Source: [Eubacterium] infirmum (GTDB taxonomy: Bacteria; Bacillota; Clostridia; Peptostreptococcales; Anaerovoracaceae). Taken from it: 64,000 bases of DNA. The stretch's first letter is position 1, and the number at the start of each line of letters is the position of its first letter. The DNA lies in NCBI GenBank assembly GCA_900450455.1, contig UGGN01000001.1, positions 806,001 to 870,000 of the forward strand. Reading direction: 5' to 3'. Shown here in pieces: positions 7,829 to 16,035 of this stretch. The notes below the pieces were generated by a model. The model was not told where the DNA came from, searched no databases, and saw only the letters and a program-made list of their open reading frames with translations. The translations under genes and the position numbers were made by a program.

Positions 7829-8587
7829 TCACTTGTATTTTTCATATCTGCATTGTTCCGTTACCTGATTGCCAAGCAATGTGATTGCTTTTTCAGGGCA
7901 TAGACTGATGCAGCGGTAACACATCGTACATCGATCTCCGGAAACAGCCCGCCCGTTTTTTATTTGTATATTTCCCATAGGACATTCTTTAATGCATAAA
8001 CCGCAACCGATGCAGGCAGCGCTTATCTTTAATTTATCGGTATATCCATTCGTTTTACGATAAAACCACAGTCTTTGTCCGAGTAGTCCCTTGACATGTG
8101 CTGTGAGGGATAATCCTTCCTGAGGATATTTCCCGTTTCGGATTTGCTCTGCGACTTTCTCAATGCGCTTATCTGCGTTTTTAACAATCTGTCTGTTCTC
8201 ATCAATATCCTTTTTCAGTAATTTGCTGTCACAGACGGAATCGGGCATCTTTATCTGCAGACCTCCAAGGATTTCCGCACCATACTTCTTTAGGATTCTT
8301 GCTGTGCATCCCGTGCTGTCGCCGCTGAAGAGCCCCATTGTGCTGACACAGAAGATTTTCTTCCCCATCCACAGGGAAGCATTATTTCTAATAAAATCAC
8401 GCACCATAAAGGGAACATTGGAAAACTGCGTTGGATAGCCTAAGATAATCGTATCATTCCTCTCCAATGTATGTATAATCTGTGGATCTTCTATCGGAAC
8501 ACATCTTGCCTTATCATCTATCAAAGATACCAGCTTCTCAATACAGTGCTTTGTATTTCCGGTTCCGCTTAAATAAATTCCTATCAT
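7829..8587 (-). CDS. EFR1-type flavodoxin/ferredoxin fusion protein
   Basis: A 252-residue electron-transfer protein with an N-terminal flavodoxin-like domain (phosphate loop YLSGTGNTKHC at residues 5-15; LGYPTQFSNVPF about 50-61) and a C-terminal two-cluster ferredoxin (CIGCGLCIKECPMGNIQIKN about 192-211 and CTMCYRCISLCPEKAI about 218-233). Each ferredoxin motif has the CxxCxxCxxxCP spacing for a [4Fe-4S] cluster. This is the domain order of the EFR1 family in anaerobic Firmicutes; the partner enzyme is not known and none lies next door. The gene stands alone and faces away from the polysaccharide cluster. Confidence 0.88.
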   Translation of the reverse strand: MIGIYLSGTGNTKHCIEKLVSLIDDKARCVPIEDPQIIHTLERNDTIILGYPTQFSNVPFMVRDFIRNNASLWMGKKIFCVSTMGLFSGDSTGCTARILKKYGAEILGGLQIKMPDSVCDSKLLKKDIDENRQIVKNADKRIEKVAEQIRNGKYPQEGLSLTAHVKGLLGQRLWFYRKTNGYTDKLKISAACIGCGLCIKECPMGNIQIKNGRAVSGDRCTMCYRCISLCPEKAITLLGNQVTEQCRYEKYK

Positions 8588-8900
8588 CTCTCCGTCCTGA
8601 TATTTAAATTCGTGTCAGCTTTGCATTTTCAGCCTTGCATATAGATATGCTTATTTGTGTCAGCCGTTGCAAGCACCTCTGCTTATGATGACAACATATA
8701 CAATTATTCCTTTAATGTCAACATCAGTCATTACATATCAGACGTTTAAAGGATTTTCTTTGATAAAGTCATAATTACCCTTAGAGAATCTATCCGATGC
8801 GAGATGACTGTTTGTAACTTCTTTTTTGATAAAGTTACAACTGTCTTTTGAGCATTGACCTAATCGCGGTCTAAGTATTGCATTTATTAAGGTATAGCAC

Positions 8901-8929
8901 TTTTATTTAGATAATGAATATGGTATAAT
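8901..8929 (+). promoter_or_regulatory. Putative promoter of the surface glycan cluster
   Basis: A perfect TATAAT (8924-8929) lies about 95 bp before the first gene, with TTTTAT 17 bp upstream as a weak -35. The poor -35 leaves room for an activator. Confidence 0.55.
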
Positions 8930-8945
8930 AGATAGAATTAACTAT

Positions 8946-8959
8946 TAGCCTATAGGCTA
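8946..8959. promoter_or_regulatory. 14-bp palindrome just downstream of the cluster promoter
   Basis: TAGCCTATAGGCTA is a perfect palindrome starting 17 bp after the -10 box, so it would cover the first transcribed bases. This is a typical repressor-operator position, although no regulator gene is nearby. Confidence 0.45.
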
Positions 8960-9024
8960 TGATAAACCCAAGATAATAAACGGTATTATAATAATTTTAT
9001 ATTTGATTTCAGGAGGAATTGATC

Positions 9025-10098
9025 ATGAAATACGCACTCATAGGATGCGGAAGAATTGCAGTTAATCACATGAAGGCGGCGATTAACAATAATCTGGAGA
9101 TTGTTGCGGTTTGCGATATCAAGGAAGAGAAGATGGAGGAGCTTCTTGCAAAGTACGGTTTGGAGAAGGACACATCTATTAAGAGATATACGGATTACCA
9201 AAAGATGATAGAGGAACTGAAGCCTGAGCTTGCCAGCATAGCTACCGAAAGCGGCATCCATGCGGAGATTGCCCTGAATTGCATAGAGAGGGGCGTAAAC
9301 CTCATAATAGAAAAGCCTATGGCAATGAGCATAGAGGATGCCGACAAGATTATAGATCTGGCGGAGAAGAAGAATGTCAAGGTAAGTGCCTGCCACCAAA
9401 ATAGATTCAATGTTGCGATTCAGAAGCTTCGCAAGGCACTTGAAGACGGAAGATTCGGCAAGCTGTCACATGGATCTATACATGTGAGGTGGAATAGAAA
9501 TGCCGGATACTATGAGCAGGCTCCATGGAGAGGCACATGGGAACAGGACGGTGGAGCGCTTATGAATCAGTGCATTCACGGAATAGACCTTCTCAGATGG
9601 ATGATGGGTGACGAGATTGAAGAAATCTATGGCGCTACAAGACAGCAGTTCCACGATTACCTTGAAGCTGAGGATGTCGGAATGGCTGTAATCAAGTTTA
9701 GGAACGGAGCAATCGGCACGATTGAAGGAACTACGAACGTATATCCTAAGAATCTCGAGGAAACGCTCTACATCTTCGGCGAAAACGGAACGGTAAAGAT
9801 TGGCGGAACATCGACTAATAACATAGATGTTTGGGATTTTTCGGTAGAGACCGAGGAGGATAAGGAGAACAAGGGGCTTGAGGAAGAGACGAGCAATGTA
9901 TACGGAAACGGTCACACAAGCCTTTTTGCAGATGTGATGGACGCTATAGAAAACGACAGGAAGCCATACGTCGACGCTGTTGCCGGCAGAAACGCACTGG
10001 AGGTTGTGCTGTCAATTTACAAGAGCCAGAAGACAGCTGCGCCGGTTAAGCTACCTTTGAACAACTTCGCATCAACGGACATGAAGGGTGAATTTTAG
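9025..10098 (+). CDS. WlbA/WbpB-like UDP-GlcNAc-uronate 3-dehydrogenase (Gfo/Idh/MocA)
   Basis: A 357-residue NAD-dependent oxidoreductase. The Rossmann motif is ALIGCGRIAVNHM (residues 3-15), the family motif is EKPMAMS (about 97), and the sugar-binding half has RWNRNAGYYEQAPWRGTW and DGGALMNQCIHGIDLLRWM, close to the pattern I know from WlbA. WlbA/WbpB oxidises C3 of UDP-N-acetylglucosaminuronate, the step before 3-amination in the 2,3-diacetamido uronic acid pathway. The WbpA-like dehydrogenase and a WbpE-like aminotransferase occur later in the same cluster. ATG 9025 follows AGGAGG by 8 nt; an upstream TTG at 9019 is too close to that site. It is the first gene of the cluster. Confidence 0.85.
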   Translation: MKYALIGCGRIAVNHMKAAINNNLEIVAVCDIKEEKMEELLAKYGLEKDTSIKRYTDYQKMIEELKPELASIATESGIHAEIALNCIERGVNLIIEKPMAMSIEDADKIIDLAEKKNVKVSACHQNRFNVAIQKLRKALEDGRFGKLSHGSIHVRWNRNAGYYEQAPWRGTWEQDGGALMNQCIHGIDLLRWMMGDEIEEIYGATRQQFHDYLEAEDVGMAVIKFRNGAIGTIEGTTNVYPKNLEETLYIFGENGTVKIGGTSTNNIDVWDFSVETEEDKENKGLEEETSNVYGNGHTSLFADVMDAIENDRKPYVDAVAGRNALEVVLSIYKSQKTAAPVKLPLNNFASTDMKGEF

Positions 10099-10178
10099 GA
10101 AGCCGTAAACAGTATTATTTTAGCCTTTTGCCTCGAGTTATTTGCGAATGGTAAAAGGCAAGGAGAGGAATCACAGCT

Positions 10179-12017
10179 TTGAATAGCAAGAATTTAAGAA
10201 TTGCAGCATTGATGCTTTTGGATGCCGTAATAGTTGAGCTCGGCGCCCTGTTTGCCGTAGCGCTGCGATTTGATATAAGTGAGCTTCCGGCAGAATACAT
10301 AAACAATGTAATTCGCTCAGCACCTATATACATAGCCATAACCATTGCGGTAATGTTTTTGTTTAGGCTGTACAACAGAGTTTGGAGCTATGCATCGGTA
10401 AAGGAACTGCTGGATATATTTAAGGCATCCCTTGCGATAGAGGCCTTGATTATTTCATATCATGTCCTAATGCAGTACGATATGCCAAGAAGCTATTACC
10501 CTATGCACTTCATCGCAATCATAATCATGTTCTCGGCACCAAGATTCAGCAAGCAGCTGTACAGGAGCTTGAGAGGAAGCTATGACAATGATAAGATAAA
10601 CAAGTTTATTCTCGTCATCGGGGCAGGTTCCGCTGCATCGATTTTGATCAAGGATATCAATAAGGTCGGCTCTCATTCCAAGATTGTCTGCGCTGTAGAC
10701 GACAATGTGAACAAAAGGGGCAAAATGCTTATGGGCGTGCCTATAGTAGGAACGAGGGATGATGTAAAGCGCGCCGTAAAGAAATACAACGTAAACGAGA
10801 TAATAATAGCTATGCCGTCGGCTGCATCGGAGGATATCAAGAGCATAATCGCAATCTGCCAGGAAACCAAGCTTCCTGTTAAAATCCTTCCTTCGGTAGC
10901 CAAGAGCCTTTCTTCTTCAATAGTTAGGGAGTTGAGAGCCATAAGTTACGAGGATTTGCTTGGCAGAGATGCCATCAACGTCGATTCGAGCGGCATAAAC
11001 AATTTTATCAAGGACAAGACTGTACTAATCACCGGTGGCGGCGGTTCTATAGGATCGGAGCTGTGCAGGCAGGTGATAAGGTATGAGCCTAAGTGTCTCG
11101 TCATATTCGATATATATGAGAACAACGCCTACGAGATCCAGATGGAGCTCGAGAGACATTTTCCAAATGCGCAGATTATAACTTTGATAGGTTCGATAAG
11201 AGACTACGACAGGCTTGAGGCTATGTTTGCAGAATATAGACCGCAGATCGTATACCATGCTGCTGCGCATAAGCATGTTCCTTTGATGGAGGATTCTCCT
11301 AATGAGGCTATTAAGAACAACTGTCTGGGTACGCTTAATGTGGTCAAGCTCGCCGATAAATATCTTGTAGATAATTTCACTTTGATATCCACGGATAAGG
11401 CGGTAAGACCGACGAATATAATGGGGGCATCCAAGAGAATCTGCGAGATGATTGTGCAGGTCTATGCGCGTAAATCAGAGCATACCAGGTACTCGGCAGT
11501 CAGATTCGGAAATGTACTCGGAAGCAACGGTTCGGTTATTCCGCTCTTTCTAAAGCAGATAGAGGAGGGTGGACCTGTTACCGTTACTCATAAGGAAATC
11601 AGAAGATTTTTTATGACCATACCCGAGGCGGTTTCTCTGGTGCTTCAGGCGAGTCTCTTTGCAAAGGGAGGAGAAATATTTGTGCTCGATATGGGGGAGC
11701 CGGTAAAAATCTATGAGCTTGCGGAGAACCTTATCAGGATGAAGGGCTTCAGACCTCATCAGGATATTGAGATAGAGGTCATCGGTCTGAGACCGGGGGA
11801 GAAGCTTTACGAAGAGGTTCTGATGGACGAAGAGGGTCTGAACAAGACGGAGAACAATATGATCTTTGTTGGACAGCCGATTAAGATGAACGATGAAGAA
11901 TTTCTGTCCAATTTGGATATGTTGATAAGCGAGGCGGAGAAGAACGGCGGGAATATCAAAGGTATTGTAGAGGGTGTATGCAAAACCTATAGAATTACTG
12001 ATAATAAAAAGGATTAA
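10179..12017 (+). CDS. PglF/WbpM/CapD-like membrane NDP-sugar 4,6-dehydratase
   Basis: A 612-residue membrane enzyme with about four N-terminal transmembrane helices (residues 8-115), a first Rossmann fold (FILVIGAGSAASILIKDI near 145) and a second short-chain dehydrogenase fold (VLITGGGGSIGSELC near 283). The active-site segment TDKAVRPTNIMGASKR (about 405) has Met where classical dehydrogenases have Tyr, a hallmark of the PglF/WbpM dehydratases. These convert UDP-GlcNAc to the 4-keto-6-deoxy sugar that is later aminated and acetylated to bacillosamine. The start is a TTG after AGGAGAGG; in-frame ATGs further in would cut the first helix. A hairpin (GCCTTTTGCC with GGTAAAAGGC) lies in the 80-bp gap before it. 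Confidence 0.9.
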   Translation: MNSKNLRIAALMLLDAVIVELGALFAVALRFDISELPAEYINNVIRSAPIYIAITIAVMFLFRLYNRVWSYASVKELLDIFKASLAIEALIISYHVLMQYDMPRSYYPMHFIAIIIMFSAPRFSKQLYRSLRGSYDNDKINKFILVIGAGSAASILIKDINKVGSHSKIVCAVDDNVNKRGKMLMGVPIVGTRDDVKRAVKKYNVNEIIIAMPSAASEDIKSIIAICQETKLPVKILPSVAKSLSSSIVRELRAISYEDLLGRDAINVDSSGINNFIKDKTVLITGGGGSIGSELCRQVIRYEPKCLVIFDIYENNAYEIQMELERHFPNAQIITLIGSIRDYDRLEAMFAEYRPQIVYHAAAHKHVPLMEDSPNEAIKNNCLGTLNVVKLADKYLVDNFTLISTDKAVRPTNIMGASKRICEMIVQVYARKSEHTRYSAVRFGNVLGSNGSVIPLFLKQIEEGGPVTVTHKEIRRFFMTIPEAVSLVLQASLFAKGGEIFVLDMGEPVKIYELAENLIRMKGFRPHQDIEIEVIGLRPGEKLYEEVLMDEEGLNKTENNMIFVGQPIKMNDEEFLSNLDMLISEAEKNGGNIKGIVEGVCKTYRITDNKKD

Positions 12018-12038
12018 TATTATCAACGAGAAGACAGG

Positions 12039-13172
12039 ATGAAAATATTTATTGTATCAAGAGGTGTACCGAGTAAGAAAAATGTAACTTTAGGAATTTT
12101 CGAGTTTGATCAGGCGAAGGCTCTGTCCGAAGCCGGTCATGATGTTGTTATGCTTTCAATAGACCTAAGATCAATAAAGCGCAAGAGAAGTTGGGGCATG
12201 AGAAGCTATGTGCAAGAAGGCATCCGGGTAGAGGAGATGAACCTGCCGATTGGTGCTGTACCAAAATCTCTTTTGATTAAAATAGGGACTCCGGCGCTTA
12301 AAAAATTGCTGAAAGTCGCCATATCAAAGTATGGCGAGCCCGACATCGTGCACTCTCATTTTTATGACATAAGCTATATGACTAAGAATGCACTCGCGGG
12401 TAGATATAAGCACGTTATTACCGAGCATTCATCGTTAATAAACTCCGAGATCAGTGCTGGGCAAATTCGCAAGTACGGTAGTATGTATGCGAAAGCGGAT
12501 CTTGTTATCGGAGTAAGCGGGGCATTTTGCCGTAGGATGGACAGTCTTTTCGGTATAAACACGATATGCATAAATAACATAGTAGATACAGATATATTCA
12601 AAATAAAATCGCACGGCAGAGAGGGTGACAGTTCTAAGCCGTTCAAGTTTATTACTGTAGCAAATCTGACCGCGAATAAAAATGTTGAACTTGTAGTTGA
12701 GGGATTCAGCAATCTGGTAAAGGAAGGTAAGAATGTTGAGCTTATAATAGTCGGTGACGGCAAAAGACGTGCTTATATAGAAAGCAGAGTCGAAAAGCTG
12801 GGCATAGGCAAGCAGGTGAAAATGCTTGGTAAAGTTGATAGAGAGAAAATATGCAGATCTCTTTCTATGGCGGACTGCTTTGTACTCACATCAAATAGCG
12901 AGACCTTCGGGCTTGCGTATGTAGAAGCTATCGCCTCGGGACTTCCTGTAATTGCAACGAAATGCGGCGGACCGGAGGACTTTGTCACAGAGGAAAACGG
13001 ACTTTTAATCAGCAGAAATAATATGGATGAGCTTGTTGAATCAATGATATATATGTATGATAATGCCCAAAATTATGATAGTGAGAAGATGTCGAATGAA
13101 ATCTCGCACAGGTTTTGTGCTGAGAATATTGCCGAGAAAATTATAGAAGCATATAAAAGTATCGCAAAATAA
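12039..13172 (+). CDS. Glycosyltransferase, GT4 family
   Basis: A 377-residue GT-B fold glycosyltransferase. The N-terminal half starts MKIFIVSRGVPSKKN; the C-terminal nucleotide-sugar domain has FITVANLTANKNVELVVEGF (about 204-223), LIIVGDGKRRAYIE, and SNSETFGLAYVEAIASGLPV (about 286-305), where the E-x7-E motif binds the donor. It probably adds one sugar to the lipid-linked repeat unit on the cytoplasmic face. Donor and acceptor cannot be read from sequence. It starts 22 bp after the dehydratase gene. Confidence 0.9.
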   Translation: MKIFIVSRGVPSKKNVTLGIFEFDQAKALSEAGHDVVMLSIDLRSIKRKRSWGMRSYVQEGIRVEEMNLPIGAVPKSLLIKIGTPALKKLLKVAISKYGEPDIVHSHFYDISYMTKNALAGRYKHVITEHSSLINSEISAGQIRKYGSMYAKADLVIGVSGAFCRRMDSLFGINTICINNIVDTDIFKIKSHGREGDSSKPFKFITVANLTANKNVELVVEGFSNLVKEGKNVELIIVGDGKRRAYIESRVEKLGIGKQVKMLGKVDREKICRSLSMADCFVLTSNSETFGLAYVEAIASGLPVIATKCGGPEDFVTEENGLLISRNNMDELVESMIYMYDNAQNYDSEKMSNEISHRFCAENIAEKIIEAYKSIAK

Positions 13173-13187
13173 GGTGGAGAAATTGTT

Positions 13188-14525
13188 TTGAGAATAGTAG
13201 AGAGCAATAAGGGGAAAACTTTACTCAGGAATATTTCGGGTGCGTTTGTTTTCAAGGGTCTCGGTATGTTGCTATCTTTTTTTTCTCTGCCTATTTATAT
13301 GAGATTCTTTGATAATAAGCTTGTTTTAGGCGTTTGGTTCACCATTTTATCTACATCGAACTGGATTTTTATGTTCGATATTGGAATAGGTAACGGTCTT
13401 AGAAACTGCCTTACGAGAGAACTTGTCAGAGGAGATAAGAAACGCATAAAATCCTATATCTCATCCGCCTATATAATGATTACGATCATAGCCATAGCTC
13501 TACTTGGAATAGGAACGCTGCTGCTCGGATATATAAACTGGAATAACTTTTTTAATATATCTGAGAATGTGGTTGATAGAGAGACTTTGAGTACCACGGT
13601 AAAAATTATATATGTTGGGATAATATTACAGTTCGTATTTAAGATAGTAATATCTATACTATATGCCTTGCAGAAGTCGGCAGTGAATAATATGATAGCC
13701 TTCTTGACATCGCTTTTTCAGTTTGTAGCTGTACTACTTATGCCGTCTTCGTCGGTAAGTGAGAATCTCATCAGACTTGCACTCGTATTTGTAGTAAGCT
13801 CAAATGTACTCTACATTGTGGTAACTATCTTTGCATTCAGGGATGAACAACTTAGAGGATGCGGTGTCAGCTTCAGCTACTTTGATAAAGAAGCGGCGAT
13901 GAAGACCATAAATATAGGTGTGCTGTTTCTCTGGACACAGATACTGCATTTTCTGATAGTGCTGACGGATGACTATCTTGTAACAAAATTTACATCACCT
14001 AAGTATGAGGTGTATTTCTCAATATACTATAAGTTGTTTTACTTAGTGGGTATGGCGTTTTCGCTTGCACTTACTCCGGTATGGTCTGCGGTGACAAAGG
14101 CTCAGGAGGAGAGAGATTACCTCTGGGTAAAGAAGATATACAAAATTTCCAATCTCGCTGTCATACTCGGTATCATATGTGAGTTTTGTATGATTGCAGT
14201 TATGCAATTTGTTGTAAATATATGGCTTGGTGACCACGCTATTCAAGTGGATTATACCTATGCATTTATATTTGCAGTCTATGGAAGTATCATGCTATTA
14301 CAATCCGTGCAGGAGACCTTTGCTTATGGTTTCGGGAAGGTGATGGTGCTATGTGTGTGCTATACGATAGGCGTACTCGTAAAATACAGCTTTGTGTACT
14401 TCGGTACGATGATGTATCCTAATGCTTGGATTATAGTGGTTTTATCAAATATTTTAGTAATAGCACCATACTGCATAATACAGCCGTTCTATCTAAAGAA
14501 AGAGATTGAGCGCCTTAGGAACTAG
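13188..14525 (+). CDS. Wzx-like polysaccharide flippase (first of two)
   Basis: A 445-residue polytopic membrane protein with about 12-14 hydrophobic segments and the N-terminal pattern of the MOP exporter superfamily (NISGAFVFKGLGMLLSFFSL, then LPIYMRFF). Such proteins move undecaprenyl-diphosphate-linked repeat units to the outer face. The start is TTG 13188 after AAGGTGGAG, 15 bp past the glycosyltransferase stop. A second Wzx-like protein (28300-29742) lies in the same cluster, so the two may serve different substrates or one may transport a lipid-linked modifying sugar. Confidence 0.85.
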   Translation: MRIVESNKGKTLLRNISGAFVFKGLGMLLSFFSLPIYMRFFDNKLVLGVWFTILSTSNWIFMFDIGIGNGLRNCLTRELVRGDKKRIKSYISSAYIMITIIAIALLGIGTLLLGYINWNNFFNISENVVDRETLSTTVKIIYVGIILQFVFKIVISILYALQKSAVNNMIAFLTSLFQFVAVLLMPSSSVSENLIRLALVFVVSSNVLYIVVTIFAFRDEQLRGCGVSFSYFDKEAAMKTINIGVLFLWTQILHFLIVLTDDYLVTKFTSPKYEVYFSIYYKLFYLVGMAFSLALTPVWSAVTKAQEERDYLWVKKIYKISNLAVILGIICEFCMIAVMQFVVNIWLGDHAIQVDYTYAFIFAVYGSIMLLQSVQETFAYGFGKVMVLCVCYTIGVLVKYSFVYFGTMMYPNAWIIVVLSNILVIAPYCIIQPFYLKKEIERLRN

Positions 14526-14600
14526 CCGGATTTGGTGAAATTTAAACAATAAATTAGGTTTGAATAATAGATATATAGGTATTTAGCTGATTTTACAGAA

Positions 14601-14636
14601 AGGAGAGCATGGTCTGAGACCGTGCAGAATCATATG
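14601..14636 (+). promoter_or_regulatory. Hairpin between Shine-Dalgarno site and start codon
   Basis: AGGAG (14601-14605) is followed by an 8-bp stem with a 3-nt loop (14607-14625, GCATGGTC and GACCGTGC with one G-T pair) and then ATG at 14634. The linear spacing of 28 nt is too long for initiation, but removing the 19-nt hairpin leaves 9 nt, an optimal spacing. A GTG inside the 3' arm (14622) is the alternative start. Confidence 0.45.
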
Positions 14637-15896
14637 TCAAAAGAAACAGCATTTAAGTTCGAAAAAAAAGTGTGGCTAGCCACACCTACAATTTATCAAG
14701 AGTCCATGGATTACATGAGGGAGGCCTACGAAACAAATTGGATGTCCACGGTTGGGGCAAACATAAATGAGCTGGAGCGTCTAGTAGCGGAAAAGGCTGA
14801 TACGAAGGATGCAGTTGCTCTTGCTTCGGGAACATCGGCGCTTCACCTAGCTATTAAGCTAGCTGGAGTAAAGCCGGGCGATAAGGTTTTCTGTACTGAC
14901 ATGACCTTTTCTGCCACGGTGAATCCTGTATTATACGAGGGTGGAGTTCCAGTCTTCATAGATTCAGAGTATGAAACTTGGAATATGGATCCGGTTGCCC
15001 TTGAGAAAGCATTTGAACTATATCCAGATGTTAAGGTTGTAGTAATCGCTCACCTTTATGGAACTCCGGCAAAGATGGACGAGATAAAAGATATCTGCAA
15101 CAGACACAAAGCAATAATTGTTGAGGATGCGGCTGAGTCCTTTGGCGCTACGTATAAGGGTAAGCAGACCGGCGGATTTGGACAATATAATGCAATCAGC
15201 TTCAACGGAAATAAGATAATTACCGGATCTTCAGGAGGAATGCTACTTACAGACGATGAGAAGGCTGCCGAAAAGGCTAGGAAATGGTCAACTCAGTCAA
15301 GAGAGGAGGCAGCTTGGTATCAGCATGAGGAAGTAGGATATAACTATAGGATGAGCAATGTCATCGCAGGAGTTGCCAGAGGTCAGATGCCGTATCTTGA
15401 TAAGCACATTGAACAAAAGAAGGCAATCTACGAAAGATATAAGGAAGGCTTCAAGGGAATCCCAATTTCGATGAATCCTTTTGATGAAGAAAACAGTGAG
15501 CCTAATTACTGGCTTTCATGCGCAATAATAGATGAGGATGCTATGTGTAAGCAGGTGAGAAGTGACTCTGAAGCTCTTTACATAAGCGAGCAAGGTAAAA
15601 GCTGTCCTACAGAAATCCTCGAGCATCTAGCTGAGATAAATGCAGAGGGACGACCTATTTGGAAGGCTATGCATGCACAACCAATATTTCGTATGAATGC
15701 TTTTGTTACGAGAGAAGGGTGTGGTAGAGGCCTTACAAATGCATACATTTCAGGCGGGAATCTGGGAGAAGACGGAAGAACGCTCGATGTGTCGATGGAT
15801 ATATTCCACAGGGGGCTTTGCCTGCCTAGTGATAACAAGATGACTGCTGAGGAGCAGGATATAATCATTGAAACGATTCGAAAATGCTTCGAATAA
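14634..15896 (+). CDS. PglE/PseC-like DegT aminotransferase
   Basis: A 420-residue PLP-dependent sugar aminotransferase of the DegT/DnrJ/EryC1 family. Visible are ALASGTSALHLAIKLAGVKP (cofactor phosphate site), VIAHLYGTPAKMDEI, VEDAAESFGATYKGKQTGG, and SFNGNKIITGSSGGML (about residue 190) with the Schiff-base lysine. Next to a PglF-like dehydratase and a PglD-like acetyltransferase, the natural role is transamination at C4 of the UDP-4-keto sugar. An insert of about 60 residues near 310-370 (SEQGKSCPTEIL through GRPIWKAMHAQPIF) is longer than in the simplest family members. The start choice depends on the hairpin described at 14601-14636. Confidence 0.85.
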   Translation: MSKETAFKFEKKVWLATPTIYQESMDYMREAYETNWMSTVGANINELERLVAEKADTKDAVALASGTSALHLAIKLAGVKPGDKVFCTDMTFSATVNPVLYEGGVPVFIDSEYETWNMDPVALEKAFELYPDVKVVVIAHLYGTPAKMDEIKDICNRHKAIIVEDAAESFGATYKGKQTGGFGQYNAISFNGNKIITGSSGGMLLTDDEKAAEKARKWSTQSREEAAWYQHEEVGYNYRMSNVIAGVARGQMPYLDKHIEQKKAIYERYKEGFKGIPISMNPFDEENSEPNYWLSCAIIDEDAMCKQVRSDSEALYISEQGKSCPTEILEHLAEINAEGRPIWKAMHAQPIFRMNAFVTREGCGRGLTNAYISGGNLGEDGRTLDVSMDIFHRGLCLPSDNKMTAEEQDIIIETIRKCFE

Positions 15897-15946
15897 AGCT
15901 AGCTTAAATATGGAGCCTGTAAGAGACTAGTAGAGCTTGCAAAAAC

Positions 15947-15975
15947 TTGCACGGGCAGTGTATTTGAGGTAAAAT
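15947..15975 (+). promoter_or_regulatory. Internal promoter before the nucleotide-sugar dehydrogenase gene
   Basis: TTGCAC (15947-15952), a 17-bp spacer and TAAAAT (15970-15975) lie in the 139-bp gap, one of the longest inside the cluster. It could give a second transcript for the downstream genes. Confidence 0.45.
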
Positions 15976-16035
15976 GAAGAGTAATAATTAGAGACTTTTT
16001 TAAGATTTTATATGTAATTCTTTAGAGGTATAGAA

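Larger units (their letters stand above)
8588..9024. other. Divergent intergenic region
   Basis: This 437-bp stretch has no convincing gene. It holds, from left to right, three copies of a CAGC(T/C/CG)TTGCA motif (8616-8625, 8630-8639, 8661-8671) just upstream of the flavodoxin gene; a possible minus-strand promoter (TTGACA at 8716-8721 with a weak TATGTT 17 bp away); an inverted repeat TTGTAACTT/AAGTTACAA (8812-8820 and 8832-8840); and the promoter and palindrome of the glycan cluster. Confidence 0.5.

Noticed and set aside
8812-8840. Inverted repeat TTGTAACTT/AAGTTACAA as a terminator
   Set aside because: No T-run follows in either direction and no gene ends nearby; it may be a binding site but nothing supports a specific call.
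14609-14617. Start codon ATG directly after AGGAG at 14601
   Set aside because: ATG GTC TGA is closed after two codons; it is part of the hairpin before the real start.
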